Program-made: the position numbers and the translations under genes
In this document: positions 12,134 through 52,100 of the stretch, piece after piece
How the letters are laid out: each line of letters starts with the position of its first letter
Position numbering within the stretch: position 1 is the stretch's first letter
Notes under the pieces: generated by a model
The model's input: the letters and a program-made list of their open reading frames with translations, nothing else
The model's database searches: none
Told to the model about the DNA's origin: nothing
Source of the DNA: Anodontia alba
Lineage: Eukaryota > Mollusca > Bivalvia > Lucinida > Lucinidae
Length of the DNA stretch: 64,000 nt
Assembly (NCBI GenBank): GCA_964016985.1
Contig: OZ024827.1
Coordinates: forward strand, 77,268,335 to 77,332,334
Direction: 5' to 3'

Positions 12134-12434
12134 GCCGGCCCCGGTGGCTCTGTTGGATGCGCGTCCGACTAGTGATCAGGAGTTTGCGAGTTCGACCCCC
12201 ACCGAGTCGGCAACATTCTTTCGTCGAAATTCGATCATGAAATATGTGCTACGGTCATTCTGTTCCTTCCGCTGATTCAAGGGCAGTTGTCAGTTTCTGG
12301 CGAAATAATGAGCACAATACTGGTTAACCGCTTAGAGGACTAAGCCTGCCAAGTAAAAGTTTGGTTAGGTAAACTGACCGCGCTCGACATGACCCCATTG
12401 GGTCGACTAGGCCGTAAAACCTCAGTACAAACAA
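12134..12434 (+). mobile_element. tRNA-derived SINE, copy 1
   Basis: The tRNA-like head has a box A (TGGCTCTGTTGG, 12145-12156) and a box B (GTTCGACCC, 12190-12198) for RNA polymerase III. The body (TTCCGCTGATTCAAGGGCAG) and tail (CCGTAAAACCTC) match three other copies. TGTACATTAA before it and TGTATATTAA after it are probably a decayed target duplication. Confidence 0.82.
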
Positions 12435-12557
12435 TGTATATTAATGTGGTAAGATAAGCACTGTAGGGCTTTTACTATGACCAAAAAAGGTACGTTCAAA
12501 TCAACAAGAAATCACATGCAAGCATAATCATCAAACAAGAGAGACATCTATACATCT

Positions 12558-12899
12558 TAGACTGGCTTCTGTCTCCAGTGACTAAATATGATTTCTTATA
12601 ATCTTGTTTGATAATCCATGATAATAAAATCAAAATAGTATCATAACTATAAAGGTTGGTCACTCTAGTTTGATAATCCACTAAAACAAAACCAAAATGA
12701 TATCAAGACTATAAAGGCTGGTCACAAAAATAAAACTAAAATAATATCATTACTATAAAGGCTTTAATATCAAGACTATTAGAGTGACCAGCCTTTATAG
12801 TCATGATATTATTTTGGTTTTATTTTAGTGGAATATCAAAGAGGATTATAAGAAAAAAATATTACTCATTGAAGATTGGAGCCAGTGTAATATACATCT
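12558..12899. mobile_element. MITE family F, copy 3 (expanded centre)
   Basis: The ends are TAGACTGGCTTCTGTC and ATTGGAGCCAGTGTA. The AAAATAATATCAT / AGGCTGGTCAC segment is repeated about three times inside, making this copy about 140 bp longer than the others. Confidence 0.72.
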
Positions 12900-13660
12900 A
12901 TGCATATGTTCAAACTCTTTTGGTACATGCTGTATGCTCGTTTCTATACATGCATGTCGTCTGATTTGGGCCGTCGACGTCCGCATAAAACCCGAAGTCT
13001 CTTTTTCTCAATTGTTTAACTCAAGACTCCGAGTGTGAGTGACTACTGGGGCTAGGTTTTATGTGAAACACAGTATTCGAATTATTTTGTTACTTACTGA
13101 CCTGGAGGATATAGACGTCACATATGCAAGTGAACGGCTAGTCTGGGCCCATGCGTCAATATATGTTCTGAGACTATAAATTCGTCTTAAATTCCTCTAA
13201 TGTATATATCTCTTGTCGAGTACCGTTAATCATTCCATAAATATTGTCATTTTTGACATAGAATACATCAGAAAAATAAAACTGATCAGACGGCTAGTGA
13301 ACGACCAAAACGCTATCTGTGTATGACCTTGGAAGAACGTCTATCTTTAATAGGAGCCAGGAGCCTAAATACTTTTCCACAGGCTTCCATTATAGCATTT
13401 GGCTAAATTCTGTCCCTCAGAATATTCCCTGACTTCCAAATTTGGTCACAAATTAAACTCAGGCCTTAACAAAATATCCATCGCAAGAAAACAAAGGTCT
13501 TTCAGCATGTTTTGGCACTTTTCTGTCCTTGAACACATGTACCCTCATTTTGATAAAAAAAAAAAAAAAAAAAAAAAAACAGTTTAGGAGGTCTGATTTT
13601 TCAACCATAGCCAAGTGAATATATAATTGAAAATTTACATTTGGTCAGCAATAAATACAG
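12900..13660. other. No gene recognised
   Basis: Contains a poly-A run (13555-13579) and a short core-3 scrap near 12960. No frame or splice pattern was seen. Confidence 0.4.
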
Positions 13661-13662
13661 TA

Positions 13663-13663
<1 letters not shown>

Positions 13664-13705
<42 letters not shown>
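13664..13705. repeat. TG microsatellite
   Basis: About 21 TG units. Confidence 0.95.
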
Positions 13706-13708
<3 letters not shown>

Positions 13709-13872
13709 TGTGCGTAATGCTGACATCTAATCTATTATTGTCCAATCAGAGTCAAGCTTTTTGTGAACTATAGCCGTATGCTTTTCACAGGTTCCAGTCC
13801 TCACCATCCTAATTGGTGTCCTGCTTCTTAATACAATTTGTTCTGTTAAAATGTAAAATAAAAGTCAAAAAG

Positions 13873-13965
13873 GGTTGCCTTTGGAAACAAAGAACACACA
13901 AAATCACGAAAATTGGAGACGGAGTTTGATTAAAGTCATGATATACTATCATAAACGTTCAAGAC
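13873..13965. repeat. Dispersed repeat family S, partial copy
   Basis: GTTGCCTTTGGAAACAAAGA and then an AACACACAAAA segment, shared with 15603, 15860 and 52224. Confidence 0.6.
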
Positions 13966-14084
13966 CCAACGTGTGCGATCTGAGCACGTTCTTTGGAAAG
14001 CCAATCATCTGAGGTTTCTGCAAGCAGACATCGAAGACTCTGATCAGACTGACCGAATTTATATGCAAGAAATTGAACTATGAG

Positions 14085-14125
14085 CCGGGGCACAGCATTT
14101 CCTACATGTGCGCCCAGCGAAGACT
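14085..14125. mobile_element. MITE family P end fragment
   Basis: AGCCGGGGCACAGCATTTCC followed by TGTGCGCCCAGCGAAGACTC. Only one end is present. Confidence 0.5.
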
Positions 14126-14144
14126 CAGATCAGACTGTGTTTAT

Positions 14145-14325
14145 ATTGGAAGAGGCGAATTTCAATGTCAGGTATGTCAGGCTATATGATTTAGGCATTC
14201 CTTGAGGAAATGGCCAAACTATATGCAAACAGTGGAAACCCTGATCAGACGCCGTCTGATCTGGTTCGATCTGCACTGTTTGCCAATTACCTTTTTAGTT
14301 ACTCATTTAGACTAAACTGGGATAA
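14145..14325. mobile_element. MITE family G long form (core-2), copy 1
   Basis: ATTGGAAGAGGCGAATTTCA leads to the hairpin GCAAACAGTGGAAACCCTGA / GATCTGCACTGTTTGC and ends TTAGACTAAACTGGG. The same long form occurs at 62197-62360. Confidence 0.65.
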
Positions 14326-14515
14326 TGTAGAATGCATATTTGCCACTTAACAACTGGTGCTGATAAATGATTTTAACGTCGTTTTTTTTTACCACTCAAT
14401 GGTATTTTTTTTCTATTCCAGCCGGTTTGCCAAGGGAAGCTATCGCCGAAATAATTTACCATATAGGGTATGTGCGAGCAACTCTGTTCATATCAGCCGT
14501 GCATTTGCAGAGTTT

Positions 14516-14688
14516 GTTTGTTTGTGTTGAGGTTTTACGGCCCAGTCAACCCAATAGGGTCATGTTGAGCGCGGTCAGTTTACATAACCACACGTTTACC
14601 GGACAGGCTTAGTCCTATAAGCGGTTAACCAGTATTGTGCACATTCTTTCGCCAGAAACTGACAACTGCCCTTCTTGAAACATTTGCA
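14516..14688 (-). mobile_element. tRNA-derived SINE, copy 2, 5' truncated
   Basis: Tail and body match the other copies (GAGGTTTTACGGCCCAGTCA to AACTGCCCTTCTTGAA), but the tRNA-like head is absent. Confidence 0.75.
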
Positions 14689-14929
14689 GGGTAAGATCAT
14701 GGGCTTTTGCTTTTTGTTTATGTTTTAAACACCATTTAGTTCGGTGCGACTCATTTCTAGAGGTTTATCCTCGTATTTAACAGGAGGCTTTTTACGGGAT
14801 TGGCTGGCAGTGGAATGTATTTGTTCCTTTACTCTAATGCATTCTTATTATTTACTACTGAATATTAAGGGGTTTTTATACACTTTGTAGAATTGCTGTC
14901 ATTTTTGACAGAGGTGATATTTTTTGTGA

Positions 14930-15080
14930 CTTCCTGTTTGCTTTCCTGCACAACAAGCCCCTTCTGAAAAGGGGTCTACTCTAAAAGGAAAGCATTTGCT
15001 CCCGGAGGGAGCAAATGCTTTCCTTTTAGAATAGCCCCTCCCCACCCCCACCCCTTTTCAGAAGGATGACAAAATGGTTT
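14930..15080. mobile_element. MITE family H, copy 1
   Basis: The hairpin CTAAAAGGAAAGCATTTGCTCC pairs with its complement around CCGGAGG. The flanks TTCTGAAAAGGGG and CCCTTTTCAGAAG pair outside it. TTGCTTTCCTGCA precedes. Confidence 0.7.
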
Positions 15081-15195
15081 TGACTGAGTTTCCTCCATCG
15101 AATGTGTGTCAATTTCCCATTAACTTTACAGCGATATTTCTACAAGAGCCATTCTGTAAGTTATGATCTGATTTCATTAACTGCAGTTTCCATAT

Positions 15196-15564
15196 ACAGT
15201 CGAACCTCAATAGCTCGAACATCGATGGCTAGTTTACCATGGCTCTTTCGAACTCATTTTTTGATTCCCTACGAAATTCTTCCGATTGCTCAAGAAAGCA
15301 AATATTTAGGGTTTTTTTTTTTGTTTTTTATCTTGAAATTTTATGTTGTGTGTACTCATTAGAATCGCCTCACTGAGGCGATTCTAATGAGTACACTCAG
15401 CATACCATTATTGTGTAGATGATTGAAAATATTTCCCTTAATTATCATCGGCCATTTGATTCCTGACCTGGCACCATGAACAACCCTCTGAGGCTCGAAC
15501 TACCCATATCTCGAACAAATTTCCATGGTACCAAAGATGTTCGGGCCATTGAAGTTCGACTGTA
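15196..15564. mobile_element. MITE family B (core-1), copy 2
   Basis: Complete copy from CAGTCGAACCTCAATAGCTC to GAAGTTCGACTG. The core-1 centre TTAGAATCGCCTC / GAGGCGATTCTAA is perfect (15359-15388). Confidence 0.85.
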
Positions 15565-15602
15565 TTATGGCATATGATTATGATCATACGAAAATCTAAA
15601 AG

Positions 15603-15935
15603 GTTGCCTTTGGAAACAAGGAACACACAAATGAACGAATATCGGAGGCCCGGTTTTGTTAAGTTTTTATATACAGCTACGTAGTTTGCGAGACTGCGTA
15701 CTTCCCTTAGCACATGCTTAAGCGGTATTCGATTTTCTAGGTAACCAGAACGGGCCCAGTGATTATAATGGAAACAGAAATATAATGAGCACTTTGGTGA
15801 AGTAGGGAGAAGTTTTACACTTAACACAAGCTGCACAGAAGAAAAATAAATATCTAAGGAATTGCCTTTGTTTGGAAACAAAGAATGCACAAAAGAACAA
15901 AAATCGGAGACTTGGTTTTAAGCATCTATTTCTTA
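15603..15935. repeat. Dispersed repeat family S, two adjacent copies
   Basis: GTTGCCTTTGGAAACAAGGA begins the first copy at 15603, and a second partial copy begins near 15860. Both continue with a frame-like stretch that also occurs at 52224, so the 150-residue frame on the minus strand here is repeat, not gene. Confidence 0.6.
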
Positions 15936-15989
15936 TTGAAGACACAATACACAATTTCCTTCTTGTATAACTGTACCGTCTCCTACAGC

Positions 15990-16229
15990 TGAACCGTCAC
16001 GTCAGAAAACGTACCTTCGGGACATGTGCACCCTGCGAAGATTCAGATCAGTCTGCGTATCCGCACAGTCTGATCGGAATCTTCTCTTGGTGTATTTTGG
16101 ATAGCCAAGCATGTAAAGTTTCTTCATGTGGACAACGAAGACACTGATCAGACTGCGTGGATGCGCAGACTGAGTTGTCTTCGTTTGGTGCAAATGTCAG
16201 AAGGTACGTTTTCTCACGTTGTGGCTCCA
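15990..16229. mobile_element. MITE family Q (core-3), copy 1
   Basis: Ends ACGTCAGAAAACGTACCTTC and AAGGTACGTTTTCTCACGTT. It holds two core-3 hairpins (CGAAGATTCAGATCAGTCTG type). Confidence 0.75.
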
Positions 16230-16234
16230 TAAAT

Positions 16235-16477
16235 GAGCCAGCGCACGACAAGACCTCCAATAAAATTTGTGCTACCAGCGAGGACTCAGATCAGCCTGCG
16301 CATCCGCGCAGTCTGATCTGAGTCTTCGCTGATAGCATAAGCCGTCTACTGCCTCCAGGCTATCCAAAGAGGGATACGCGAAAACATTTGCCGTACTGTG
16401 TGGATGTACAAGCTGATCTGAGTCTTTGCTGGTCAGACAGGTCTTATTGTAGATTTTTCTCGTGCACTGGCTCAAAT
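16235..16477. mobile_element. MITE family T (core-3), copy 1
   Basis: Ends GAGCCAGCGCACGA and TCGTGCACTGGCTC. A near-perfect core-3 hairpin (GACTCAGATCAGCCTGCGC) is at 16280-16330. It is adjacent to family Q and about 200 bp upstream of the CRE. Confidence 0.76.
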
Positions 16478-16671
16478 GTCATTTGCTTGACCAGAGGGCA
16501 AAAGAAGCATCAAAAAACAACAAACATGTCAAAATATAGAGACATCACACATAATTACATTAGAAGACAGGCGTGCCCTATATATCATTTTTAAAGCATG
16601 ATTTCTGTTGCAATCTTTCTCTGCCTCATTGCGTCGTCCAACCATCATTATCCTTGTCCACCATACGTTAA
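16478..16671. other. Promoter-proximal sequence without recognised repeats
   Basis: Unique-looking sequence just before the CRE, one of few repeat-free stretches. Regulatory content beyond the CRE is not recognised. Confidence 0.35.
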
Positions 16672-16679
16672 TGACGTCA
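16672..16679. promoter_or_regulatory. Perfect CRE (TGACGTCA) upstream of the TATA box
   Basis: The palindromic octamer TGACGTCA is the consensus site for CREB/ATF family factors. It lies about 65 bp before the TATA box, a typical position for a functional CRE. Its role in driving this gene is inferred from position only. Confidence 0.5.
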
Positions 16680-16736
16680 TAGAGGAGAGAGATAGGGACG
16701 CGAAAAAGTGACAAAAGGGGTGTGTCTGGAAGGGGT

Positions 16737-16749
16737 TATATATATAAGA
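16737..16749 (+). promoter_or_regulatory. TATA box (TATATATATAAGA)
   Basis: A strong TATA element ending TATATAAG lies about 100 bp before the start ATG. Transcription would be expected to begin near 16770. The surrounding sequence is G-rich before it and not a repeat, unlike most of the window. Confidence 0.65.
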
Positions 16750-16769
16750 ATATTTATCCTAGCTCGGTG

Positions 16770-16843
16770 GACATACTGCAACCAGACAGACAAGTTTTCG
16801 GATCTGCCCTCTTAGCTACTGGGAGAGATCATTACTTGAAATT
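16770..16843 (+). other. Predicted 5'UTR of the secreted protein gene
   Basis: About 75 nt lie between the expected start site (roughly 30 bp after the TATA box) and the ATG. No upstream ATG is present in the stretch. The exact cap site is inferred. Confidence 0.45.
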
Positions 16844-45704
<28,861 letters not shown>

Positions 45705-45705
<1 letters not shown>

Positions 45706-45785
45706 ATTGAGCAAGAACCTTCCGTGAATAGGTAATTCAAATTCGGATTGTAAGGTTTAATAAAAATCAATATTCTCTTTCATCT
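45705..45785 (+). other. Isoform B last exon: third base of stop codon and short 3'UTR
   Basis: The acceptor CTCTTTCTTTCAG is strong. The first base A completes TAA. An AATAAA at 45759-45764 follows, then a T/G-rich tract, so the 3'UTR is only about 80 nt. Confidence 0.58.
45759..45764 (+). terminator. Polyadenylation signal AATAAA (isoform B)
   Basis: A canonical hexamer 55 nt after the acceptor, with a T-rich and then TG-rich stretch after it (CTGTTTGTTTT). Confidence 0.55.
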
Positions 45786-45891
45786 GTTTGTTTTAATTTA
45801 ATCCTTTCACCAATGACCTGTAATTTTTTGTTTTCTGTGTTAAGTATGTCGGCCCATACATCAAGTGTAAGAAACTTCTTTTTAACCCTTA

Positions 45892-46126
45892 AAGCGCCAG
45901 TCACAACTACTGTCATCTGCTTTGTCATCTCCTTGTCATTTTTAAAGTCATTTTTGCAAACAGTGTGGACCCAGATCAGACTGCTCCTAGAGAAGCAGTC
46001 TGATCTGGGTCCACACTGTTTGCCTGTATGCAAAAATAGGTTTGAAAAGTCTGTAAGAATATTCAGCAGACGACATAAACAGACGACATTTTCAGATGCA
46101 GTTTTTCTTGGCACTTTAAGGGTTAA
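45892..46126. mobile_element. MITE family C (core-2), copy 3
   Basis: TTAACCCTTAAAGCGCCAG to TTGGCACTTTAAGGGTTAA. The core GCAAACAGTGTGGACCCAGA / GGGTCCACACTGTTTGC is perfect. Confidence 0.86.
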
Positions 46127-46180
46127 ATGCCCTTTGGTAGTATCGTCGAGAGTTTTTACGATACACTGACAAATATATTA

Positions 46181-46536
46181 TACAGTCATACTTCATTGGC
46201 TTGAACACCTTTGGGGCCATGAAAATTTGTTCTAGAGATTGGTAGTTCGAGCCATTGATGGTTAATCATAGTGCAAAGTCAGGAGGCAAAAGGGGATAAT
46301 TTAGGTATTAGTCTATTGGATCTTCTATGAAGCAATGGTATGCTCATGATGATGAGGCGATTCTAATGAGTACATACAACATATATGTTCATGATAAAAC
46401 AAGAAAATGTCTCCAAAATATCCCTAAATATTTGTTTTCTTAAGTGGACGAAATAACTTCCCAGGGATTCATAACCTAGTTCGAATCAGCCACGATAAAT
46501 GAGCCATCAGTTTTCGAGTCATTGAAATTTTACTGA
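46181..46536. mobile_element. MITE family B (core-1), copy 5, reversed and diverged
   Basis: ACAGTCATACTTCATTGGC to AATTTTACTGA. The core has only one arm (GAGGCGATTCTAATGAGTAC). Confidence 0.65.
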
Positions 46537-46649
46537 ACATATGTCGCTCCAGAAAAGGCAGAGTATATGCTTTTCACGCAATGCATATTGTCGTACATGT
46601 TTCTTAACTGGAGAGGCAAAGTTTGCAAAGAATGCATCAGGAATAACAT

Positions 46650-47009
46650 ACAGTATAACCTCAATGGCTCGAACACGGATGGCTCGTTTACCGTGGATGA
46701 TTCGAACTCTTTTTTTAGTCCCTACAAAATTCTTCCAATAGCTCAAGAAAACAAATATTTAGGGATTTTTTTCTTATTTTATCATGGATTTGTATGTTGT
46801 GTTCTCATTAGAATCGCCTCATCGAGGCGATTCTAATGAGTACTCTCAACATACAATTATTGTGTAGAAAATCGAAAAGATTTCCCTAAATTATAGTTAT
46901 TTGCTTCCTGAACTGGTGCCATGATTAACCCTCAGTGGCTCGAACTACCCATGTTTCGAACGACTTTGCATGGTCACAAAGATGTTCGAGCTATAGTGGT
47001 TCGACTGAT
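46650..47009. mobile_element. MITE family B (core-1), copy 6
   Basis: ACAGTATAACCTCAATGGCT to GTGGTTCGACTG, with a perfect core TTAGAATCGCCTCATCGAGG. Confidence 0.83.
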
Positions 47010-47029
47010 AATGATAAACAATGCATTTT

Positions 47030-47279
47030 AATGCAGAATAGTATCGAACATGTCCAGGAGTAGCCACAATCACAGAACTTAATCTACCGATGAAACCAAA
47101 TGGAAAAGAAAATCATGACAGACTGTGCACAAGCCAGAAATCAAAGAAAAACAAATCATCAAGCTCCCTCTTTCCCATTAAGGTGACAATAATGCGAGGC
47201 TGGATCCGCTAAATACAACATTAAGAAAAAGAACAGGACAACATATGAAAAAAAAAAAAAAAAAAAAAAAAAAAAACAC

Positions 47280-47320
<41 letters not shown>

Positions 47321-47460
47321 GGCAGCGAGCAGCCACAAAGCCACTTAAAGAATAAACAATGTCAGAACTACCGCCCCAGAACGGCCAGCAGCTAAAACAA
47401 TCGTGCGTGATCTCAAATCGACCTTATCATCACATAAGCTTCACCCTAGGTTCAAATGTT
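47030..47460. repeat. Dispersed repeat family Y, copy 1, with poly-A
   Basis: GTAGCCACAATCACAGAACT, AGCTCCCTCTTTCCCATTAA and GCGAGCAGCCACAAAGCC match the copy at 55935 in order. Poly-A tracts at 47249-47319 interrupt it. Confidence 0.6.
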
Positions 47461-48084
47461 ATAAAATTACAAAATGATTGCTCGGCTCGAAAAGAGGCTC
47501 CCTAACTCAACCAGCGAACACAAAACACATTTGTAAACCAAATTAAATCACTGTGATACAACGAGGCTCATGGCAATACCGCAGATACCGCTCAGTGGTT
47601 CAACTAGTGACGTTCTTTTTGACGTTTATTTCCTTAGTTCAAGCCAGAGCTAAAGAAAGCCACTAGTCAACCATGATGGCATGAACAAAGACATAAACAA
47701 TGACATACCTCAGGCATCAGCCTTCTTATGAAAGGTTTAGGTCAGCAACTTCATAGTGTCTGAAACCCGTCCCACCGTTGTGCAGCAGAGGAAAGCATAG
47801 TTATCAACCATGATTGGGTTAAAAACTAAGCCTGCACATGTAACATATAATATGCAGTCTGTTGCATAATCTCTAAGTCATATCCCATACTTTAATAGTA
47901 TAGAGCGAGTAGTATTTTTTATTTTTGAATTGTTCTAGATAAATCGATTTCCCAGTAGTTTTCCTAACTTTATAAACTGGGTCACCGTAAATCTCTGGTT
48001 CCCATATTCAATCCTGCAGAAGTGTTTTCAAGCTATATTTATGTTTATCAATCGATTCGGAGTGTCGGCATAAAATTTTGAAGC

Positions 48085-48142
48085 CAAAAAAAAAAAAAAA
48101 AAAAAAAAACAACAACAAAAAAAAACAAACAAACAAAAAACG
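48085..48142. repeat. A-rich tract
   Basis: Poly-A followed by CAACAA and CAAA units. Confidence 0.88.
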
Positions 48143-48352
48143 GACATTTGATCACTTGTAGATTACAACTAAAACGCTACCGATGTTTCAGGATTTCGAC
48201 ATTGCTTTTATGGATGTCGCCTATTTGAATATTTAGTAATACTTTATGATGATGAGGTGATAAATATATTCTAAAAGGAATGACTCATTGAAATCAACGA
48301 ACACACTCACAAAGCTGAAAACAGCGGGTGTCAATTTTCTCGGCCAGAGTAG

Positions 48353-48918
48353 CTACTGTGCTTTCGACATCTTTCAGAAAGTCGTTTTAAGCTTGGCGCT
48401 TTACACAGAAGAGGTAAATTTGCAAGGTTTTGTCATAATTTAATCCAAAACCATTTGTCGTAACTACTTATGTACAAAACGTTTTATTCTAGTCATTGGT
48501 TTAAAAAAATCGAGTATTTTAACTTTTTCTTAAAGTAAAAATGAATGCAAATTATGCAGAAATCTGCAGGGAAGGTAATTAGAAGGCAAATTTTCAACAA
48601 GTTCCGCTTGTTCAATTTTTCTGAAATGTTCACAATATTGTTGTGAAGCATCAAAAATTTTAATTCAGCAAAGAAAAGTAAGACATATTTGCCTAAACAA
48701 AAATTCCAAAAAAATCACTTTACTATAGAAATTGCATTGGTCAAACCAATTTTTGGCCGTAAATTTAATTTTAATGAACATATTTGAGAACAAAACATAA
48801 AAACAGCAAAAGGCAAATTGTTACTGATAACATATGGTCAATCGGAACAAAACATTTTCATTTAAAATAAAACGCCAAGCACAAACGTCTTTCCGAGTGA
48901 TGTCGAAAGGACAGTAGT
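48353..48918. mobile_element. MITE family M, copy 3
   Basis: CTACTGTGCTTTCGACATC to GATGTCGAAAGGACAGTAG, matching copy 1 along its whole length. Confidence 0.84.
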
Positions 48919-49084
48919 TTTTGCCAATTAGGCCTTAACAGTTGACTTACTTGTATACGCATATTTCTGACATTTATATTATGCCTTAGGAAAAGAACTA
49001 AACAAGCTCTTATATGCTTTCTTTCTAATCCTACTGTTGTATCTTTGTTTGTGTTGAACATGTAAAGGATTTTGAAAATAAATA

Positions 49085-49422
49085 CAGACAACCCTATCTA
49101 TACTGACATTCGATACAACGATAAAATTCGTTACAAAATGACAATTTGACTGTCACGAAACCTTCACTTAAGAGGTAACAATTAGTCACAAATTATACAA
49201 GAATATTGTGTATCATACTTTAAAGAAACATATGTTTTGGATATTTGTTAGAATCGCCTCACTAATAAATATCCCCAACATATGTTCGATGAGGAAATAA
49301 GAACAAGACAATACTTTTCTTACATATCAATCTGCTCATTAAGTATTCTGTACAACAACACATTCATTTTAATGGCAACGTCTTTGGGAACAAATGCTGT
49401 CGTTGTAACGTGAGTTCACTGT
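49085..49422. mobile_element. MITE family Z (core-1), copy 1
   Basis: Begins near TCGATACAACGATAAAATTC in inverted relation to TGTCGTTGTAACGTGAG. The core is GGATATTTGTTAGAATCGCC with a shortened second arm (TAATAAATATCC). Confidence 0.66.
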
Positions 49423-50002
49423 ACGTTTAAACAATAGTGAACCTCATATAAATTTTCAGAAATCCGGGAACTGTCCAATGGCCACAAACGACCAGAAAAC
49501 ACAAAGTGCACTATGGTGAAGTTCGGGGGAGACGTTTTAAGGCCGTCACACGTTACTAAAGCCGGCCCTAGTGAAAATGAAATATTATGAAAGAAACGAT
49601 CCTTGAGAGCAATGAACACACTCACAAAGCTGAAAACAGTTACATTATCAGGTTTTCTTGGCCAGACTACCTAGTTTCGGCCAATTAGGCCTCGTCAGTG
49701 GCTATCATATATGTCTTAATTAACTAAACAAACAAGCAACACCTAAATATTTTTTTTTAAGAAAAGTATGTATAAAGTCCCTTCTCTAGACATATACTAA
49801 TTTAAAACCCACGTTGTTTTCTGTCAGAAAGAAATTTTATTTTTTTAGTTTGAAATGGATTTTGAACCTCATTTTAATATCAACAAAATGGCTGCATACT
49901 TGGTAACATCTTGAACTCTTTAAAGGCTATTTACTTTCTTAGTTTCTATCGTTTTTTTTTTCTTTCGATTAACTATGCATCAACGTGCGTGATTTGTCTC
50001 CA
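49423..50002. other. No gene recognised
   Basis: A short reverse frame (49416-49625) has no support. The motif AATGAACACACTCACAAAGC recurs from 48298 at 49611, showing an unclassified repeat. Confidence 0.4.
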
Positions 50003-50266
50003 TTACGAAAACATGCCTTTTCAAATATACTGAAAATTATATCACCAAAAAATGAAAATTTTCAGATAAAATAATTCTGATGTATTTCATATTTCTGCTC
50101 AAAACATAGATTGTGTGTACCCGTTAGAACCACTTTGATGAGGCGGTTCTTACGAGTACCCACAATCTATGTTTTTGTACAGAAAAGAAAAATAATGTTT
50201 ACCTCAGTAGACCCCAGTTTTACTATGTAAAAGTGAGGTTTAAGGGGATCAAAATTATATAGGCAT
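50003..50266. mobile_element. MITE family A (core-1), copy 7
   Basis: CATTACGAAAACATGCCTT to AAATTATATAGGCAT. The core is GTTAGAACCACTTTGATGAG with GCGGTTCTTACGAGTACCC. Confidence 0.8.
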
Positions 50267-50334
50267 AATAAATAATATAGGCAAAATAAATAGTCACTTT
50301 ATCCCCAAATCTCCTCCCCCCAACAACAAAAAAA

Positions 50335-50407
50335 AGTAAATAAATAAATAAAAAAATAAAAATAAAAACAAGATAAATAAATAAATAAATAATATAAATA
50401 AAAAAAA
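50335..50407. repeat. AAAT microsatellite-like tract
   Basis: AAAT/AATA units over about 70 bp. Confidence 0.85.
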
Positions 50408-50499
50408 GAGTAAAATTCAAAATTCTAACCCCACGAAAGTAGTTCTAGCCTATGTACAGGCAAAATTCGGAGTACACACCCCCTCCCCTCAACCCACTG

Positions 50500-50715
50500 G
50501 GCTCCAAAGTAATGGGTATCAGGTTTTGTGACAAAAGTATTTTTCTACCTAAATAGTCGGAGATAGGTCCGTCTCCAAAGTAAAGGGTATTAGGTTTGGT
50601 GTTATGTTTTATTATTTTATACCAATTGTCTTTTAGTCTTTTATCCTTCTTCAGACGGTGTACAGCGAAGTGCAAAAAAAAAAAAAAAAAACAAAAAAAA
50701 AAAAAAAAAAAAAAA

Positions 50716-50748
<33 letters not shown>

Positions 50749-50880
50749 ATTATATGAACATTAACTAATTTGTGCCAAATGAATTATTCTTCCTAAATAT
50801 TCGGATAGGTCCATCTCCAAAGTAAAGCGTATCGGTATCTATCTTATGTTTTATTATTTATTACAAATGATATTTTATCC
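50500..50880. repeat. Diverged direct repeats around a poly-A tract
   Basis: GGTCCGTCTCCAAAGTAAAG (50565) and GGTCCATCTCCAAAGTAAAG (50808) head two related segments, both followed by TATGTTTTATTATTT. Poly-A at 50678-50745 lies between. Confidence 0.62.
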
Positions 50881-50916
50881 TCTGTTTAGTATTATTTTAT
50901 CCTCTGTTTCACACAA

Positions 50917-50983
50917 ACAGTGCAGGCCCTGATCTAACGCCGCGTAGACCACAGCGTTTGATCTGGGTCTACATTGTTTGTCA
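50917..50983. mobile_element. Family G (core-2) hairpin
   Basis: ACAAACAGTGCAGGCCCTGA pairs with GATCTGGGTCTACATTGTTTGT. Confidence 0.6.
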
Positions 50984-51146
50984 CCACTGTCCGACATATG
51001 GCATGCATATGTCCTGTTTGGTTAAAACAATCGCTGTACCTTTTATTCATTCAGTATTGGATATAAATATCAATCAGCAAATATTCAGGTCAGACTACGA
51101 GAATGCACATACCGGTTTGGGCCTACTGTGCTGACATTTTTGTAAG

Positions 51147-51422
51147 CATCACGAAAACATGCCTATATAAATTTGATCCCCTTCAACCGCACTTTTATAT
51201 AGTAAAACTGGGGTTTACAGGGGTATACATTATTTTTCTTATTTTGCTGAATAATATAGATTGTGGGTACTCGTTAGAACCGCCTTGCCGAGGCGGTTCT
51301 AACGAGTACCCACAATCTATGTTTTCAGCAGAAATATGATAAATATCGGGGGTTTTATCTGAAAATTTTTGAGTTTTGGAGATGAAATCTTCTATATATT
51401 TGAATAGGCATGTTTTCATAAT
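51147..51422. mobile_element. MITE family A (core-1), copy 8
   Basis: CATCACGAAAACATGCCTA to AGGCATGTTTTCATAATG. The core TTAGAACCGCCTTGCCGAGG is flanked by long perfect arms. Confidence 0.85.
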
Positions 51423-51764
51423 GCTTTGTCTTGCATGTGGTCAGTTCATTTGACCTTCTGACTGCTATTAATGTCTCGGTGACTGTAGAAAATGTCAGTA
51501 TTATGGCATGTAACTTTTTTTTGACATGTTTACTACACGGCAAGTCATTAGGGACACTAGATCGACAGTTTAAGAACATCTGCCTCAATAATTTTCATTT
51601 ACTGGGTCAGATCATAAACTCTAATAAGATGGCTAAATAAATTCTGAAAGAATACATGCACGTCAAAACTGTACGAGTACAAAAGTTGCAAATAAGGCTG
51701 CGATATCCGCTTTCTTAGGAAAAATGGATACACTTTCGAGTGGGGGGAGGCGTGATTCTGTCTA

Positions 51765-51865
51765 AGATTTTGTCCCCTTCTGAAAAGCAAATTGTTTTAT
51801 TTTAGAGCAGACTCGTTTTAAGAGACGGCTTGATGTGCAGGAAAGCAAACATGAAATCACAAATG
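51765..51865. mobile_element. Family H remnant
   Basis: CCCCTTCTGAAAAGCAAATT and AGGAAAGCAAACATGAAATC. The hairpin centre is lost. Confidence 0.45.
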
Positions 51866-51887
51866 CTGTCTCCCTTGTGTAACTGAA

Positions 51888-52100
51888 CCATGGTGCAGCA
51901 TTTCTTACTTGCATGTGCGCCAAAGCGAAGCTCAGATCAGCCTGCGCGTCCACACAGTCTGATCAGAGTTTTCGCAGGGCACTCTGTGGGTAGCCAAGGA
52001 TCCAAAGCGGCTTAACGCGGACAGAGGAGACTGATCAGCCTGTGCGGAGTCATCGCTGGGCATATATGCAAACTTGTAGGGAATGCTGTGTCCCGGCTCT
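51888..52100. mobile_element. MITE family P (core-3), copy 4
   Basis: CATGGTGCAGCATTTCTTAC to GTAGGGAATGCTGTGTCCCG with two core-3 segments. Confidence 0.65.

Noticed and set aside
12134..12210. A true tRNA gene
   Set aside because: It has box A and box B but no consistent acceptor stem, and the same head with the same tail recurs in other SINE copies.
15438..15890. 150-residue minus-strand frame
   Set aside because: It spans a MITE end and repeat family S, which is found at three other places.
47159..47344. Poly-Phe reverse frame
   Set aside because: Poly-A tract artefact.
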